A stretch of DNA of 64,000 nucleotides, from the NCBI GenBank assembly GCA_900313015.1, contig OMPR01000004.1:1-64000 (forward strand), written 5' to 3'. This stretch comes from Rhodobacteraceae bacterium EL53 (GTDB lineage Bacteria > Pseudomonadota > Alphaproteobacteria > Rhodobacterales > Rhodobacteraceae). The stretch's first letter is position 1; each line of letters opens with the position of its first letter. A model generated the notes under the pieces. That model saw only the letters and a program-made list of their open reading frames with translations, did no database searches and was not told the DNA's origin. This document shows positions 54,369 to 63,775 of this stretch, piece after piece. The translations under genes and the position numbers were made by a program.

Positions 54369-56549
54369 TTATTCAAGAACCGCCAGCAGATCAGAGACAT
54401 CCCCCCGGGTATTTTCACTGTCTTTGAGCAGGGCGCGCGCCTGTTCTAACGGTGCCAGTCCGCCCCAATCGTCTTCGGATTTCAGTTTTGTGGCGACGGT
54501 GGCCAAGATCGGATATTCTGACTGGGTTTCTTCCGGTATTTGGTCCCAGGTGTTGGACAACCAGAAATTTCGGGCAGCCTGATCCGGATCTCCTGCGGCC
54601 AACAATTCCTCGCCTGCTTTTTGGAGATTCCCATTCAATTCTAAGGCACGAGCGCGGAGCTGTGCGGCCTCAGAACCAGTGATATCCAGCAATTCCAGTA
54701 AGGCGCGATGGGGGCGGCGTATCTGTAGGGAAGCTTTGGCCCGCAACAGGCGTTGTTGTTTCCCGATGTGGCGGGAATTCAATCTATCGAGTACCTCCAG
54801 AGCAGATTCTGCGAACCCCAGTTCAATCAACCGTTCCGCCACCATGCTGCGGCTTTCAATCGTGACATGTTTGGACCTAACATCGGTTTCGTGCAGTGCA
54901 TGCCGCAGGAACGTTACATCGTCGGCGCGGTCAGACAGCAATTGCAGTAATCGATTAAGGGTTTGGATCCCCTCGGGGCTCATTGTGGCGGGTTCATCCG
55001 TCGTGTCGGGATCGAACGCTTTGTCAAAATCCCCGGCCAGACCGAGGGCCAACAGATGTGCATTGCGCAGAGCCGGACCAATGTCGGCTTTTCGGTATTC
55101 TAGTGAAAAAGCAGCCGCCAGTTCTGATTCTTTTGCCGATACGCTGGTCTGGGTTTCCCACGCCTTTTCAATGACCGCTATGAGAGCTTTGGGAGCCTGC
55201 TCAGAGTCTGACGGGGCATATATGACCTCTTTGAGTTTTGCATCATATGAGTCAGTGTCGCCGTCCAAATTGGCCAGTTTGGCTTCGACCATTTTCACCG
55301 CGGGAGCCTCGGTTTTTCCGCTTCGGGTGATCGCCCTTAAAATAGCTTTGGCCGAGGCTTTATGGCCAGCGTCTGCCAATCTTTCACTGATCCGCGGGCC
55401 GAGGTATGTGCGCAAATGGGACGGGAGCCGGGAAAAGGCTTGTTGCAAGGCTTTTGTCGCCAGTTTTGAATCCACATCGGGCTCAGATAATAGCGCCCAC
55501 AATGCCACGTCTTGGGTGCAATGTTGCTGACCGCGAAAAGGATTTACGGAGCCAATAGAACCATTGTCCAGAATGTGCCCTAAGGCTACTAAAGAGGGGT
55601 AATCAGCAGCTAAACCCGGATCCAATTGCAAGATGACAATTGCCTCTGCACCAAAGCCAAAATGCAGATAGAATTTGGCCAGTTGCAGAGCGGTGGCCTG
55701 ATCAACGGTGTCGAATTCCCGGAATAACTTGGACCTCAAGGTACTGATGTGTTCGGACAGAGCCTGATCACTGCCCCAGTTGCCGATATCCAACTCATCA
55801 GATGGATGACAGTCCGCGGGTTCTGTGCTCCCTTGCGACAAGGACAAAGCAGACCCAAGATCACGATCTATCACTGTGGTCACCGCATAGTTTTTGGGTG
55901 TGAGCGCAGTTGCAGAGGGTGTGGGGGCTTGGTCCAGAACCAACTGTGCCAAACGCGGGTCACTTGGAATGTCACTGACCAATAGTTCTTGCTGCACAGC
56001 GCGGCCAAGTTCTGACAGTAAGCGCTCTTCAGTCAGGGAATTGTGCTGAAGGGGGGCCGCAGACACGGCTCCGGGGGTGGGCAGACGAAGGGTTGGATCA
56101 TCTTGCACCTCTCGGGTTTGAATGCGGCTGATCCGGCCGGCTCTTTCGCTGATCAAGGACAGAGGTTCTGCAACTTGCGCGATGGCATTTTCCGGCCTGG
56201 ACTTGATATCCACAACCAAAAGATTCCGCGCATCAACAAACGCCGCTGCCTCGCAATCACAGGAAAACGTCATGTTCAGGCCCTTGTCACCCTCGTCTTG
56301 AATGTCGGCGAGCCGGTTGTTCCCAATGCGGGAAAACACCTTACTGACATCGAATTTAAGGTTGGGATTGGCCAGTTTCAGTTGCGCTGTATTTTTAGCG
56401 TTTTCAAGGGTATACTCTGTACCAACCGGGATTTTGATGACCAATCGTGTAAATGTGTCGTGCTCTCCTGATCGCACGTTGAGCGTCTGAGCGGGCAGGG
56501 TCGCCGCCCAGACCCCAAAGAGCAGAGAAAATCCAGCCAGCCACTTCAT
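54369..56549 (-). CDS. AMIN-like / tetratricopeptide periplasmic protein in motor operon
   Basis: 726 residues with a signal peptide (MKWLAGFSLLFGVWAATLPAQ). The N-terminal ~120 residues look like an AMIN-type domain (HDTFTRLVIKIPVGTEYTL, NLLVVDIKSRPE), usually a peptidoglycan- or secretin-directed module. The middle is low-complexity. About 250-720 is helical with TPR-like pairs (LQLAKFYLHFGFGAEAIVILQ, AERLIELGFAESALEVLDRL, LQKAGEELLAAGDPDQAARNF). It sits between motA (overlap four bases) and the lytic transglycosylase. The name and function are not known to me; a scaffold between stator, wall and rod is inference. Confidence 0.75.
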   Translation of the reverse strand: MKWLAGFSLLFGVWAATLPAQTLNVRSGEHDTFTRLVIKIPVGTEYTLENAKNTAQLKLANPNLKFDVSKVFSRIGNNRLADIQDEGDKGLNMTFSCDCEAAAFVDARNLLVVDIKSRPENAIAQVAEPLSLISERAGRISRIQTREVQDDPTLRLPTPGAVSAAPLQHNSLTEERLLSELGRAVQQELLVSDIPSDPRLAQLVLDQAPTPSATALTPKNYAVTTVIDRDLGSALSLSQGSTEPADCHPSDELDIGNWGSDQALSEHISTLRSKLFREFDTVDQATALQLAKFYLHFGFGAEAIVILQLDPGLAADYPSLVALGHILDNGSIGSVNPFRGQQHCTQDVALWALLSEPDVDSKLATKALQQAFSRLPSHLRTYLGPRISERLADAGHKASAKAILRAITRSGKTEAPAVKMVEAKLANLDGDTDSYDAKLKEVIYAPSDSEQAPKALIAVIEKAWETQTSVSAKESELAAAFSLEYRKADIGPALRNAHLLALGLAGDFDKAFDPDTTDEPATMSPEGIQTLNRLLQLLSDRADDVTFLRHALHETDVRSKHVTIESRSMVAERLIELGFAESALEVLDRLNSRHIGKQQRLLRAKASLQIRRPHRALLELLDITGSEAAQLRARALELNGNLQKAGEELLAAGDPDQAARNFWLSNTWDQIPEETQSEYPILATVATKLKSEDDWGGLAPLEQARALLKDSENTRGDVSDLLAVLE

Positions 56550-57415
56550 GCGACATCCTGTTTCACAGTTTTCAAGGCTTCTTCGAGATCAGCGAAGCTA
56601 GGACGAATGTGGGCCGGTGTGTTTTGACGACCAACTTCGATACAGATTGAGGCCGAATGCTGATGCAGGTTTGCGACCAGAACTTCGCGGATCAAATGAT
56701 AGAAATGGCTATCCTCTTCAACAACCGATTTGACCTTGGATGCAAAGGGGCCAACCAAGCCATAGGCGAGGAAAACACCCAAAAACGTACCAACCAAGGC
56801 ACCGCCAATCAGCCTTCCCAAAACTTCGGGGGGTTGATCGATTGAGCCCATGGTTTTGATCACGCCCAAAACCGCGGCAACAATGCCCAGAGCAGGCAGG
56901 CCATCTGCGACCGTTTGCAGTGCGTGGCTGGAGTGCAGGGCATGGTGCAAATTGGCATCCATCCGTTTTTCCAGAACCTCCTCGACCTGATGGGGGTCGT
57001 CATAGTTCATCGAAGCTGATCGCATCGTGTCGCAAATTAGCTCGACCGCTTCCCGGTCCTTTAGAATCTTGGGGTATTTTGAGAACAGACTCGAACCATC
57101 TGGATCTTCTATGTGTTGTTCAATCTCGATTGGATTTGCGCGCGCAATTCGGATTAGCGCAAACAACAAACATAACAGATCTTGGTAATCCGCAGGCTTC
57201 CATTTTGAGCCTTTGAAAACTTTGCCAAGGTCTTTGGTGGTGTGTTTGATTCCACCCATGTCATTGCTGATCAAAAAGGCCCCAACGGCGGCGCCTCCGA
57301 TCATCATCATTTCAAACGGAAGGGTTTTGAAAATAATCGCCATCTTGCCACCGGCAGCAAGATACCCACCGAAAACCATGACGAAGATCACTACGATTCC
57401 GACAATTCCTATCAT
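56546..57415 (-). CDS. motA: Flagellar stator protein MotA
   Basis: 289 residues with four membrane segments (about 3-22, 33-50, 170-190 and 200-222) and the family sequences KGSKWKPADYQDLLCLLFALIRIARANPIEIEQHIED and VADGLPALGIVAAVLGVIKTMG. It forms the proton-driven stator with MotB; motB is not in the window. The last codons overlap the downstream gene. Confidence 0.95.
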   Translation of the reverse strand: MIGIVGIVVIFVMVFGGYLAAGGKMAIIFKTLPFEMMMIGGAAVGAFLISNDMGGIKHTTKDLGKVFKGSKWKPADYQDLLCLLFALIRIARANPIEIEQHIEDPDGSSLFSKYPKILKDREAVELICDTMRSASMNYDDPHQVEEVLEKRMDANLHHALHSSHALQTVADGLPALGIVAAVLGVIKTMGSIDQPPEVLGRLIGGALVGTFLGVFLAYGLVGPFASKVKSVVEEDSHFYHLIREVLVANLHQHSASICIEVGRQNTPAHIRPSFADLEEALKTVKQDVA

Positions 57416-57438
57416 CTTCTATCTCCGATTTCTCATGG

Positions 57439-58044
57439 TCAATTCTTGGGGACTGATGCGTTTCGACCGGCCAGAACCACACTGATTGTATAGGCGACAG
57501 TGGGGCTGAGACCGGCCATGATCTGGGCTGCTGCCTCGGGTCGCATACGCGCCAAAAATCCGGCTGCGAATCTTGAATCCATTTCTTCGAACAAAGCGGC
57601 GGATTCCTTTGGTTTCATCTTTTCGTAAACTTCGGTCAGACGGGTTAAATCGTCTTCGGCAGCGACGTCTGCCAAGGCCAAAGTCTTACGCAGTTTCTGT
57701 TCAGCTTCGGTTAATGCCACGAGTTTTCTTTCCAAAGCTTCATCTGCAATTTCCAAGGCTATTCGTCTGTCTTCAAACTCTTTCTCTCGCATTTCAAGGG
57801 CACGTTCACGTTCTTGAAACAGGGTTAAAAGGTGCTGAAATTCGGCAGAAGAGGTCCGGGTCCCAGGCGTGTTTTCGGGCTGCGTTTCAGCCTGCATCGC
57901 TTCATCGCTGGTTCCTTTCGCAAATGCTGGTCCCGCCTCAAGCGAGATGCGGATGACCGCAGACGTCAGCATTAGCCCGGCAATCAGCAACAGCGTGCTG
58001 CTTCGCGGTTGCAGCCGCCGCTTGGGTGTCTTGGTTGTGCTCAT
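57439..58044 (-). CDS. motE: MotE-like motility protein (MgtE_N-type)
   Basis: 201 residues with an N-terminal membrane or signal segment (LLLIAGLMLTSAVIRIS), a long coiled-coil (HLLTLFQERERALEMREKEFEDR ... LVALTEAEQKLRKTL) and a C-terminal MgtE-N-like helix bundle (YEKMKPKESAALFEEMDSRFAAGFLARM). MotE of rhizobia is a chaperone for the MotC periplasmic motility protein. It follows motA on the same operon with a 23-base gap and overlaps the next gene by one base. Confidence 0.8.
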   Translation of the reverse strand: MSTTKTPKRRLQPRSSTLLLIAGLMLTSAVIRISLEAGPAFAKGTSDEAMQAETQPENTPGTRTSSAEFQHLLTLFQERERALEMREKEFEDRRIALEIADEALERKLVALTEAEQKLRKTLALADVAAEDDLTRLTEVYEKMKPKESAALFEEMDSRFAAGFLARMRPEAAAQIMAGLSPTVAYTISVVLAGRNASVPKN

Positions 58045-58472
58045 TATGCGGCCCCAGCCTGGGACCGGTCGTGGCGAACAAACATAACACCTGATTGCTT
58101 AGGTGGTGGTGACGGTATTCCAGCTTCGACCGGGATTTCTTTTTCGGGTTCAACTGCTGGAGCAGAGGGTGGTGTGGGGGGCACCGTTTCTGGCACATCG
58201 TGCATTGATGCCATCATCAGCTCTAGACGCTGCGCCACCGATTCAGCCTTGTCCGTCAATTCGCTCAGGGCTGTATTCGAGGTTGTTGACGAGTCCCGTG
58301 CCGCAGCCAGTGTCTTTGTCAGATCATCAACTTGCGCTGACAACACCGCAACCGCCCCACCGACGCCCTTTTCAAGATCATTGAATCGCTTCAGCCGCTG
58401 TGCCAGCACAAAGCAATACATGCCCGCACCTAGGGCACCCGCGACCAGAAGAATATCTGCAATAAGTTCCAT
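58044..58472 (-). CDS. Membrane-anchored coiled-coil protein of motor operon
   Basis: 142 residues with one N-terminal membrane helix (MELIADILLVAGALGAGMYCFVLAQ), a short coiled-coil (LEKGVGGAVAVLSAQVDDL) and a proline-rich tail (TVPPTPPSAPAVEPEKE). It lies between fliL and motE and the order is maintained in related Rhodobacteraceae as far as I recall. The family is not recognised. It may help stator or FliL assembly. Confidence 0.65.
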   Translation of the reverse strand: MELIADILLVAGALGAGMYCFVLAQRLKRFNDLEKGVGGAVAVLSAQVDDLTKTLAAARDSSTTSNTALSELTDKAESVAQRLELMMASMHDVPETVPPTPPSAPAVEPEKEIPVEAGIPSPPPKQSGVMFVRHDRSQAGAA

Positions 58473-58481
58473 AGTTTTCTC

Positions 58482-58994
58482 CTAGTTCAAGACAAATTCC
58501 ATGACCAAAAGGTCACGAACATTGCCTTCTCCTGCCACGAGGCTGACTCGGCGCAACATTTGCCCTCGCAGGCTGGCAAGTGATTTTGGGTCCCGTAGAT
58601 CTGACAACTCAAGCGCGCGCAGATATCCATTCAACACATCTATGATCCGTGGGGTGATTTTTTCCACGTTGGAAGCCGCGGATGAAGCAACTTCAAGTTG
58701 AGCGTGAAATCGCAGATGACGAAGGTCACCGCCCCCTGTGAGTGAGATCATGATGGGAGGGAGGTCGACAAACGCGATGTCCTGAGCCGCTGTCGTCGCC
58801 ATGGCTGAGCCATGCGAATCTGGGTCTTTTTTGTCTGCCTTCGAGGCGTGACTTTCCCCTAAAGGAATCAACCCGGAAATGGTGGCATAATAGCCGCCGC
58901 CAGCGCCCGCCAACGCCAAGCCCAGACCCAAGAAAAGACCAGTTTTACTGGATTTCTGGGGCTCTAATTCGTCTTCTATTGTGGCATCGGTCAT
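58482..58994 (-). CDS. fliL: Flagellar basal body-associated protein FliL
   Basis: 170 residues from ATG 58994 (GAGGCG upstream; a TTG start five codons earlier is weaker). An N-terminal cytoplasmic tail precedes one membrane helix (TGLFLGLGLALAGAGGGYYA) and the periplasmic FliL domain (FVDLPPIMISLTGGGDLRHLRFHAQLEV ... GNVRDLLVMEFVLN). FliL supports the stator ring. It is first in the minus-strand motor/export operon, divergent from fliF. Confidence 0.9.
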   Translation of the reverse strand: MTDATIEDELEPQKSSKTGLFLGLGLALAGAGGGYYATISGLIPLGESHASKADKKDPDSHGSAMATTAAQDIAFVDLPPIMISLTGGGDLRHLRFHAQLEVASSAASNVEKITPRIIDVLNGYLRALELSDLRDPKSLASLRGQMLRRVSLVAGEGNVRDLLVMEFVLN

Positions 58995-59114
58995 TCTGCG
59001 CCTCTTCAAACGTCATGCATCATTCCTAACACCGCAGGGACTAACTAATTATTAAGCCAGATCGCTCAAAACCAGAGATGAGCCGAGCAGAATGTCGGTG
59101 AATCGGAGGTAGAT

Positions 59115-60722
59115 GTGCAGCAGATTAGAACGATCTGGACGAATCTAGGAAAACGCAACCAAGCAATTATTATTGCTTCATTTTTTGCGTTGGTTCTAAG
59201 CGTTGGTGTGTTGTCGAGAATAGCAACGTCGCCGTCGATGACCTTGCTTTATGCGGGTTTGGAGAATGGGGCGGCTGGCGATGTTGTCCGCTCGCTGGAA
59301 CAGCGTGGCGTTCCTTATGAAGTGCGGGGCGGTTCCATTTATGTTCCCGGTGGTCAGCGCGACGAGCTTCGTATGACCTTGGCAAGTGAAGGGCTGCCTG
59401 CTAATGGTGGGCAGGGCTATGAATTACTTGATTCCCTCAGCGGGTTTTCAACTACGTCGCAAATGTTTGATGCCGCGTATTGGCGCGCAAAAGAGGGTGA
59501 GCTAGCGCGAACAATTGTTGGCAGCCGACATGTCACGCAAGCTAGGGTCCACATTGCAAACAGCACAGCAAATCCGTTTCAAAAAAGGGTCGAGCCAACA
59601 GCCTCTGTTGCTGTGGTCCCGTCAGGGGGGCAAATCACGCCGTCGCAGGCGAATGCGATTCGCTTTCTGGTTGCGTCGGCGATTACGGGGCTTTCAGCGG
59701 ATAATGTAGCGGTGATTGATACCAACGGCACGGTGATTGGGTCGCCTGAAACAACCGCTGCGGCCAGTACCGCCGATGACCGCGCCCAGAATATGCGAGA
59801 ACGTGTGTTGCGGCTGGTCGAGGCCCGCGTGGGTCAAGGCAACGCGGTTGTCGAGATCAGCGTCGATACTGTGACCGAAACCGAATCCATCCGCGAGCGC
59901 CGTTTTGATCCCAATGGACGTGTGGCCATCAGTACAGACGTCGAAGAACGCTCTGATGCGTCGAAAAGCCAGTCTGCGGACGTCACGGTGGCCTCGAACT
60001 TGCCTGATGGCGATGGGGCTGCGGGGGACGAATCGAACACCAACACAAGCGAAACCCGTGAGCGTGTGAATTACGAAGTGTCGGAAACGGAGCTGGAAAT
60101 TTTGCGCGTTCCCGGCGCGGTCAAGCGGCTTTCCGTGGCGGTTTTGGTGAACGGATCACAGGTCGTTGATGATACCGGAACTGCAACCTTTGAACCGCGG
60201 CCAGACGCCGAATTGGAAGCACTCCGGGATCTGGTGTCATCAGCGGTTGGATTCAATGCTGAGCGGGGCGATGTTATTACGCTTAAATCTATGGAGCTGC
60301 CATCGCTGGCGCCTCAAGGGACTTTAGTTGGGTCGTCGTTTCTACAAAACATCCATTTGGACGTTATGAACTTGATCCAAATGGCGACACTTGCTGTTGT
60401 GACTATGGTTTTAGGGCTTTTTGTGATCCGCCCCATCCTGTCCAACGCTGCGCAACTGCCAGCACCTGCTGTGAGTGCGTTGCCTGAGTTCGCCCCAGCA
60501 ACTGATAGCTCCACATCATATCTGACAGGTGAAATTCAAGACGGCACCGGAGGGTTTCCCACGTCAGTTCCTCTGTCACTGGATGGTGCGCCCGGGGCGC
60601 TTCCGAATAGGGGCGGAACCGATGATGCGGTTGACCGCTTGCGATCGATGATCGGGGAGCGTCAGGAAGAAACAGTCGAAATTCTACGCAGCTGGCTCGA
60701 AGAAGGTGAGGAGAAGGTCTGA
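59115..60722 (+). CDS. fliF: Flagellar MS-ring protein FliF
   Basis: 535 residues from GTG 59115 with SD GGAGGT. Two membrane helices (about 18-38 and 420-440) flank the periplasmic ring domains, with MTLLYAGLENGAAGDVVRSLEQRGVPYEVRGG and GYELLDSLSGFSTTSQMFDAAYWRAKEGEL (YscJ-like family). The C-terminal GERQEETVEILRSWLEEG is the FliG-binding tail. It is the base on which the motor is built. Only 121 bases separate it from divergent fliL. The stop overlaps fliH by one base. Confidence 0.96.
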   Translation: MQQIRTIWTNLGKRNQAIIIASFFALVLSVGVLSRIATSPSMTLLYAGLENGAAGDVVRSLEQRGVPYEVRGGSIYVPGGQRDELRMTLASEGLPANGGQGYELLDSLSGFSTTSQMFDAAYWRAKEGELARTIVGSRHVTQARVHIANSTANPFQKRVEPTASVAVVPSGGQITPSQANAIRFLVASAITGLSADNVAVIDTNGTVIGSPETTAAASTADDRAQNMRERVLRLVEARVGQGNAVVEISVDTVTETESIRERRFDPNGRVAISTDVEERSDASKSQSADVTVASNLPDGDGAAGDESNTNTSETRERVNYEVSETELEILRVPGAVKRLSVAVLVNGSQVVDDTGTATFEPRPDAELEALRDLVSSAVGFNAERGDVITLKSMELPSLAPQGTLVGSSFLQNIHLDVMNLIQMATLAVVTMVLGLFVIRPILSNAAQLPAPAVSALPEFAPATDSSTSYLTGEIQDGTGGFPTSVPLSLDGAPGALPNRGGTDDAVDRLRSMIGERQEETVEILRSWLEEGEEKV

Positions 60723-61321
60723 TGTCTATTGCCCACTTATTGGAAGATTTTGAAGTAAGCATGACCACGGCTGGCAGGATGCAATTGATCAGCCAGGAGC
60801 TGTTGGAGGATGAAAGACTGGCCTCCTTCGAACAGGGGTATTCAGCTGGATGGGACGATGCGGTTTCTGCGCAGGGGGAATCCCAAGCCCAATTGGTGGC
60901 CGCCTTGTCCAACAATCTGGAGGATCTTTCGTTTACCTATAACGAAGCCCTGTCACAGATGGCTACATCGTTGGAGCCAATGTTTGATTCCCTGGTGCAG
61001 CAGGTATTGCCGGACACGATGGCACAGGGCTTTGGCCAGCATATTGTTGAACAACTGACCGAAATGGCGACCGAACAGGTGGCCCAACCGGCCCTTCTGA
61101 TTGTCCCCAAAGGCGTGAGCCGGGCACTTAAGCCTGTTCTTGACCGCGATTTTTCTTTCCCCATACAACTGGTGGAAGAGGCAACTTTGCCACCGGGGCA
61201 AGCCAGCCTGCGGGTCGGAACTGCAGAACGAGAAGTCAATTGTTCCGAGCTGTTAGAGACAATTTCCACAGCAATGAGCGCCTTTGTTTATCAGGCCAAA
61301 GAGGATTCAAAACATGGATAA
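60722..61321 (+). CDS. fliH: Flagellar assembly protein FliH (probable)
   Basis: 199 residues, helical, with an early conserved SFEQGYSAGWDDAVSAQ segment and a C-terminal alpha+beta domain (VAQPALLIVPKGVSRALKPVLDRD). It binds FliI and regulates its ATPase, delivering it to the export gate. Assignment rests on size, features and order between fliF and fliN rather than strong motif hits. It overlaps fliF by one base and fliN by eight bases. Confidence 0.75.
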   Translation: MSIAHLLEDFEVSMTTAGRMQLISQELLEDERLASFEQGYSAGWDDAVSAQGESQAQLVAALSNNLEDLSFTYNEALSQMATSLEPMFDSLVQQVLPDTMAQGFGQHIVEQLTEMATEQVAQPALLIVPKGVSRALKPVLDRDFSFPIQLVEEATLPPGQASLRVGTAEREVNCSELLETISTAMSAFVYQAKEDSKHG

Positions 61322-61601
61322 TGCATCAAATTCACAAACAGGCGCGGCCTCTCCGTTTACCTCGGTTCCAATCGAAATCACCGTTTCGGTGGGCCGCGCA
61401 CGGCCTTTGATCCGCGAATTGGTTGGTCTGGGTGAAAACGCCGTTCTGCCGTTGGACAAGCGCGTCGAAGATCCGGTTGAGCTCTATGTTGGGGACCAAC
61501 TGGTTGCGCGTGGGCAGCTGGAAGAAATGAGTGGCGATCAAGCCGGGCAACTGGCGGTCCGGCTCACTGAAATTTCGGATTTGCAGAACGGACTGGGATG
61601 A
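61314..61601 (+). CDS. fliN: Flagellar motor switch protein FliN
   Basis: 95 residues from ATG 61314, with a single SpoA (surface presentation) domain, PIEITVSVGRARPLIRELVGL, PVELYVGDQLVARGQ and VRLTEI. FliN makes the C ring with FliM and FliG, which lie outside the window. The start lies inside the end of fliH, and fliP overlaps by four bases. Confidence 0.95.
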   Translation: MDNASNSQTGAASPFTSVPIEITVSVGRARPLIRELVGLGENAVLPLDKRVEDPVELYVGDQLVARGQLEEMSGDQAGQLAVRLTEISDLQNGLG

Positions 61602-62338
61602 AACGGACACTACTCTGTCTGTTCAGCTGTTGTTTGGTGACGCTGGTCTGGGCTGGTGCCGCTTCGGCACAGGAGCTTTCTTTGTCATTGGGAGAGGGGG
61701 GGTCCATTTCCGCTCGCTCCATCCAGTTGATTTTGTTGATCACGGTGCTGTCGATAGCACCGGGTCTTGCGATCATGATCACGTGTTTTCCGTTTCTGGT
61801 GACGGTTCTTTCGATCCTGCGGCAAGGCATCGGGTTGCAGCAATCACCGCCAAACATGTTGATCGTCAGTCTGGCGATGTTCCTGACCTATTTTGTGATG
61901 GAGCCAGTGTTCATGGATGCGTGGGAACAGGGTATTCGACCAATGATGGATGAAACCATGGCCGTTGAACCGGCCATGATCCGGGCGGTTCAACCGTTTA
62001 AGGCCTTTATGGCCGCGCGGATAGATCCCGACACGTTTCAAGCGATGGCGGCTTTGCGGCCCGGGACTGAGGTTCAGGATCTAGGCCCGGATGCGAACCT
62101 GTCTATCTTGATGCCATCCTTTATGTTGTCGGAGGTTTCGCGAGCCTTTCAGATCGGATTTCTGGTCTTTTTACCGTTTCTGGTCATCGACCTCGTTGTG
62201 GCTGCGGTGTTGATGTCGATGGGGATGATGATGGTGCCTCCGGCGACGGTCTCGCTGCCGTTCAAGTTGGCGTTCTTTGTGGTGGCGGATGGCTGGTCGC
62301 TGATCGCGAGCGCGCTTGTGCGCAGCTATGCCTCGTAA
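61598..62338 (+). CDS. fliP: Flagellar export gate protein FliP
   Basis: 246 residues with a cleavable signal peptide (MKRTLLCLFSCCLVTLVWAG) and four later membrane helices. Family signature CFPFLVTVLSILRQGIGLQQSPPNMLIVS is at about 67-95. It builds the export gate with FliQ and FliR. It is the last gene of this operon, with no clear terminator in the 64 bases before the convergent antiporter. Confidence 0.96.
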   Translation: MKRTLLCLFSCCLVTLVWAGAASAQELSLSLGEGGSISARSIQLILLITVLSIAPGLAIMITCFPFLVTVLSILRQGIGLQQSPPNMLIVSLAMFLTYFVMEPVFMDAWEQGIRPMMDETMAVEPAMIRAVQPFKAFMAARIDPDTFQAMAALRPGTEVQDLGPDANLSILMPSFMLSEVSRAFQIGFLVFLPFLVIDLVVAAVLMSMGMMMVPPATVSLPFKLAFFVVADGWSLIASALVRSYAS

Positions 62339-62402
62339 CTCATAGACCTCAACCGGTTCGCTGATCAGAGCAGGATATTCGGCGTTTCAGGCACTGCGCT
62401 TT

Positions 62403-63572
62403 TCATGGATGATCTGATGGCTTTCGGGACACGCGGCGTATCGCGAGGAGCGTGACAGGAGGCCCCAAGATTTCAAATATGACGGTGCTGGTGATGGTAT
62501 AGGCCATGATCGCCGTCTCCCATTGCGGAAACCGCTCGCCAGCGACCAGCGCCATGCCAACGGCCACCCCGGCTTGGGGCAGCAGTGCGGGACCATACCA
62601 AAGTACCTCATTGCATGGAGCCCCGCCAAGACGGGCCCCAACAATGCCACCTGCAAGACGTCCAAGAATGCGCAAAACCACGAACATTGCGCCGGTCAGT
62701 CCTAGCATTCTGAGCGCGTCAAATTCGAGCGATGCGCCAGCCAGCAAGAAGAACAAGATCATGAAAGGCCATTGGATGTGTTCAATTTCGTGGAAAGCGC
62801 GATCATGATGGCGTGCGAAATTGGCGATTATGGCGCCTGCGGTCATGCCAGCGATGAGAAATGAAACCTCGGACCAGAGCGCGATGCCCGCCGTCAGAAA
62901 CACAATGCCGATGGCTTCGGCCTGCATGGGTTCGCCGGGTTTCAGACGCCCGGTGAGAAAAGCCGCCGGGATGCCAATCCCGATGCCGAGGGCGACGGCC
63001 CCCCCCAATTCGTGAAACGTCCCGGACAGAACGCCCATCCATCCGTCGCTTTGGCCAGCAAGAACAAGTGCGACGCTGAAAACGATCAATCCCCACGCGT
63101 CGTCGATGGCTACGATGGCTTTGAGTGTATCGGTGAATCCGTTTTCGACGCCGGACTGCCGGATTACATCGGTCATCGCGGCTGGGGCGGTTGCGGTGGC
63201 AACTGCACCCAGCAACAGCGCCAACCCCGGATCCATACCAACAGCCGTCAGGCCGGCCGTTACCAACAGGATCGTAAAGGTCACGATCGCCAAAGAGATC
63301 GCGAGAATTGCGCGCCCGTGGCGCATGAGGTTCCCGTGTGAAATTGATCCGCCCAGCAGGAAGGACACCATTGTCAGCGCGATGATTGAGAGCGCATCAA
63401 ACCAGGCTGCGACCCCTTCTGGGATCAATCCAAGCCCTGCATTTCCAGCAGCCAAACCAAGAAGAAGAAGCAAAGTCACCCGCGGAAAGCGAGTGATGCG
63501 CCCAAATTCGTCAGCGGCCAATCCGGCCAGAAACAGAACGCCGAGCGTGATAAGGAAACCGGCAAGATCCAA
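62403..63572 (-). CDS. Cation:proton antiporter, CPA2 (Na+/H+ exchanger) family
   Basis: 389 residues, about 12 membrane helices, starting at TTG 63572 because no ATG in the first part of the fold is available and AAAGGAA precedes it. Conserved ion-binding pair in AIVAIDDAWGLIVF (Asp-Asp) and GAVATATAPAAMTDVIRQSG. It exchanges Na+ or K+ for H+ to control pH and salt. A single gene, convergent with fliP; not part of the flagellar set. Confidence 0.88.
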   Translation of the reverse strand: MDLAGFLITLGVLFLAGLAADEFGRITRFPRVTLLLLLGLAAGNAGLGLIPEGVAAWFDALSIIALTMVSFLLGGSISHGNLMRHGRAILAISLAIVTFTILLVTAGLTAVGMDPGLALLLGAVATATAPAAMTDVIRQSGVENGFTDTLKAIVAIDDAWGLIVFSVALVLAGQSDGWMGVLSGTFHELGGAVALGIGIGIPAAFLTGRLKPGEPMQAEAIGIVFLTAGIALWSEVSFLIAGMTAGAIIANFARHHDRAFHEIEHIQWPFMILFFLLAGASLEFDALRMLGLTGAMFVVLRILGRLAGGIVGARLGGAPCNEVLWYGPALLPQAGVAVGMALVAGERFPQWETAIMAYTITSTVIFEILGPPVTLLAIRRVSRKPSDHP

Positions 63573-63775
63573 GGTCAGGGTATTCCTTTGGAATAAGAAA
63601 CTGTTGTGATCTTTATCATAGGCTAAAGGGGGGCATTATGGAGTTTGCCAGTTTGAAGCAGGTGCCTGTGATTATTGTGGGTACGACATAACAGTCCCTG
63701 AATTAATTCAAAGGCCCCGATGACCCTGCCGGGATAGAGCGATACACTCAACATCATGAAATTGGAGGTGGGTGA
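63573..63775. other. Intergenic region between antiporter and cytochrome gene
   Basis: Divergent region of about 200 bases. No promoter could be assigned; the right end has the strong SD GGAGGTGGGTGA (63764-63775) before the GTG start. Confidence 0.5.

Noticed and set aside
59010-59114. Sigma-54 or CtrA-type promoter between fliL and fliF
   Set aside because: No -24/-12 GG/GC pair or TTAA-N7-TTAA was found in the gap.
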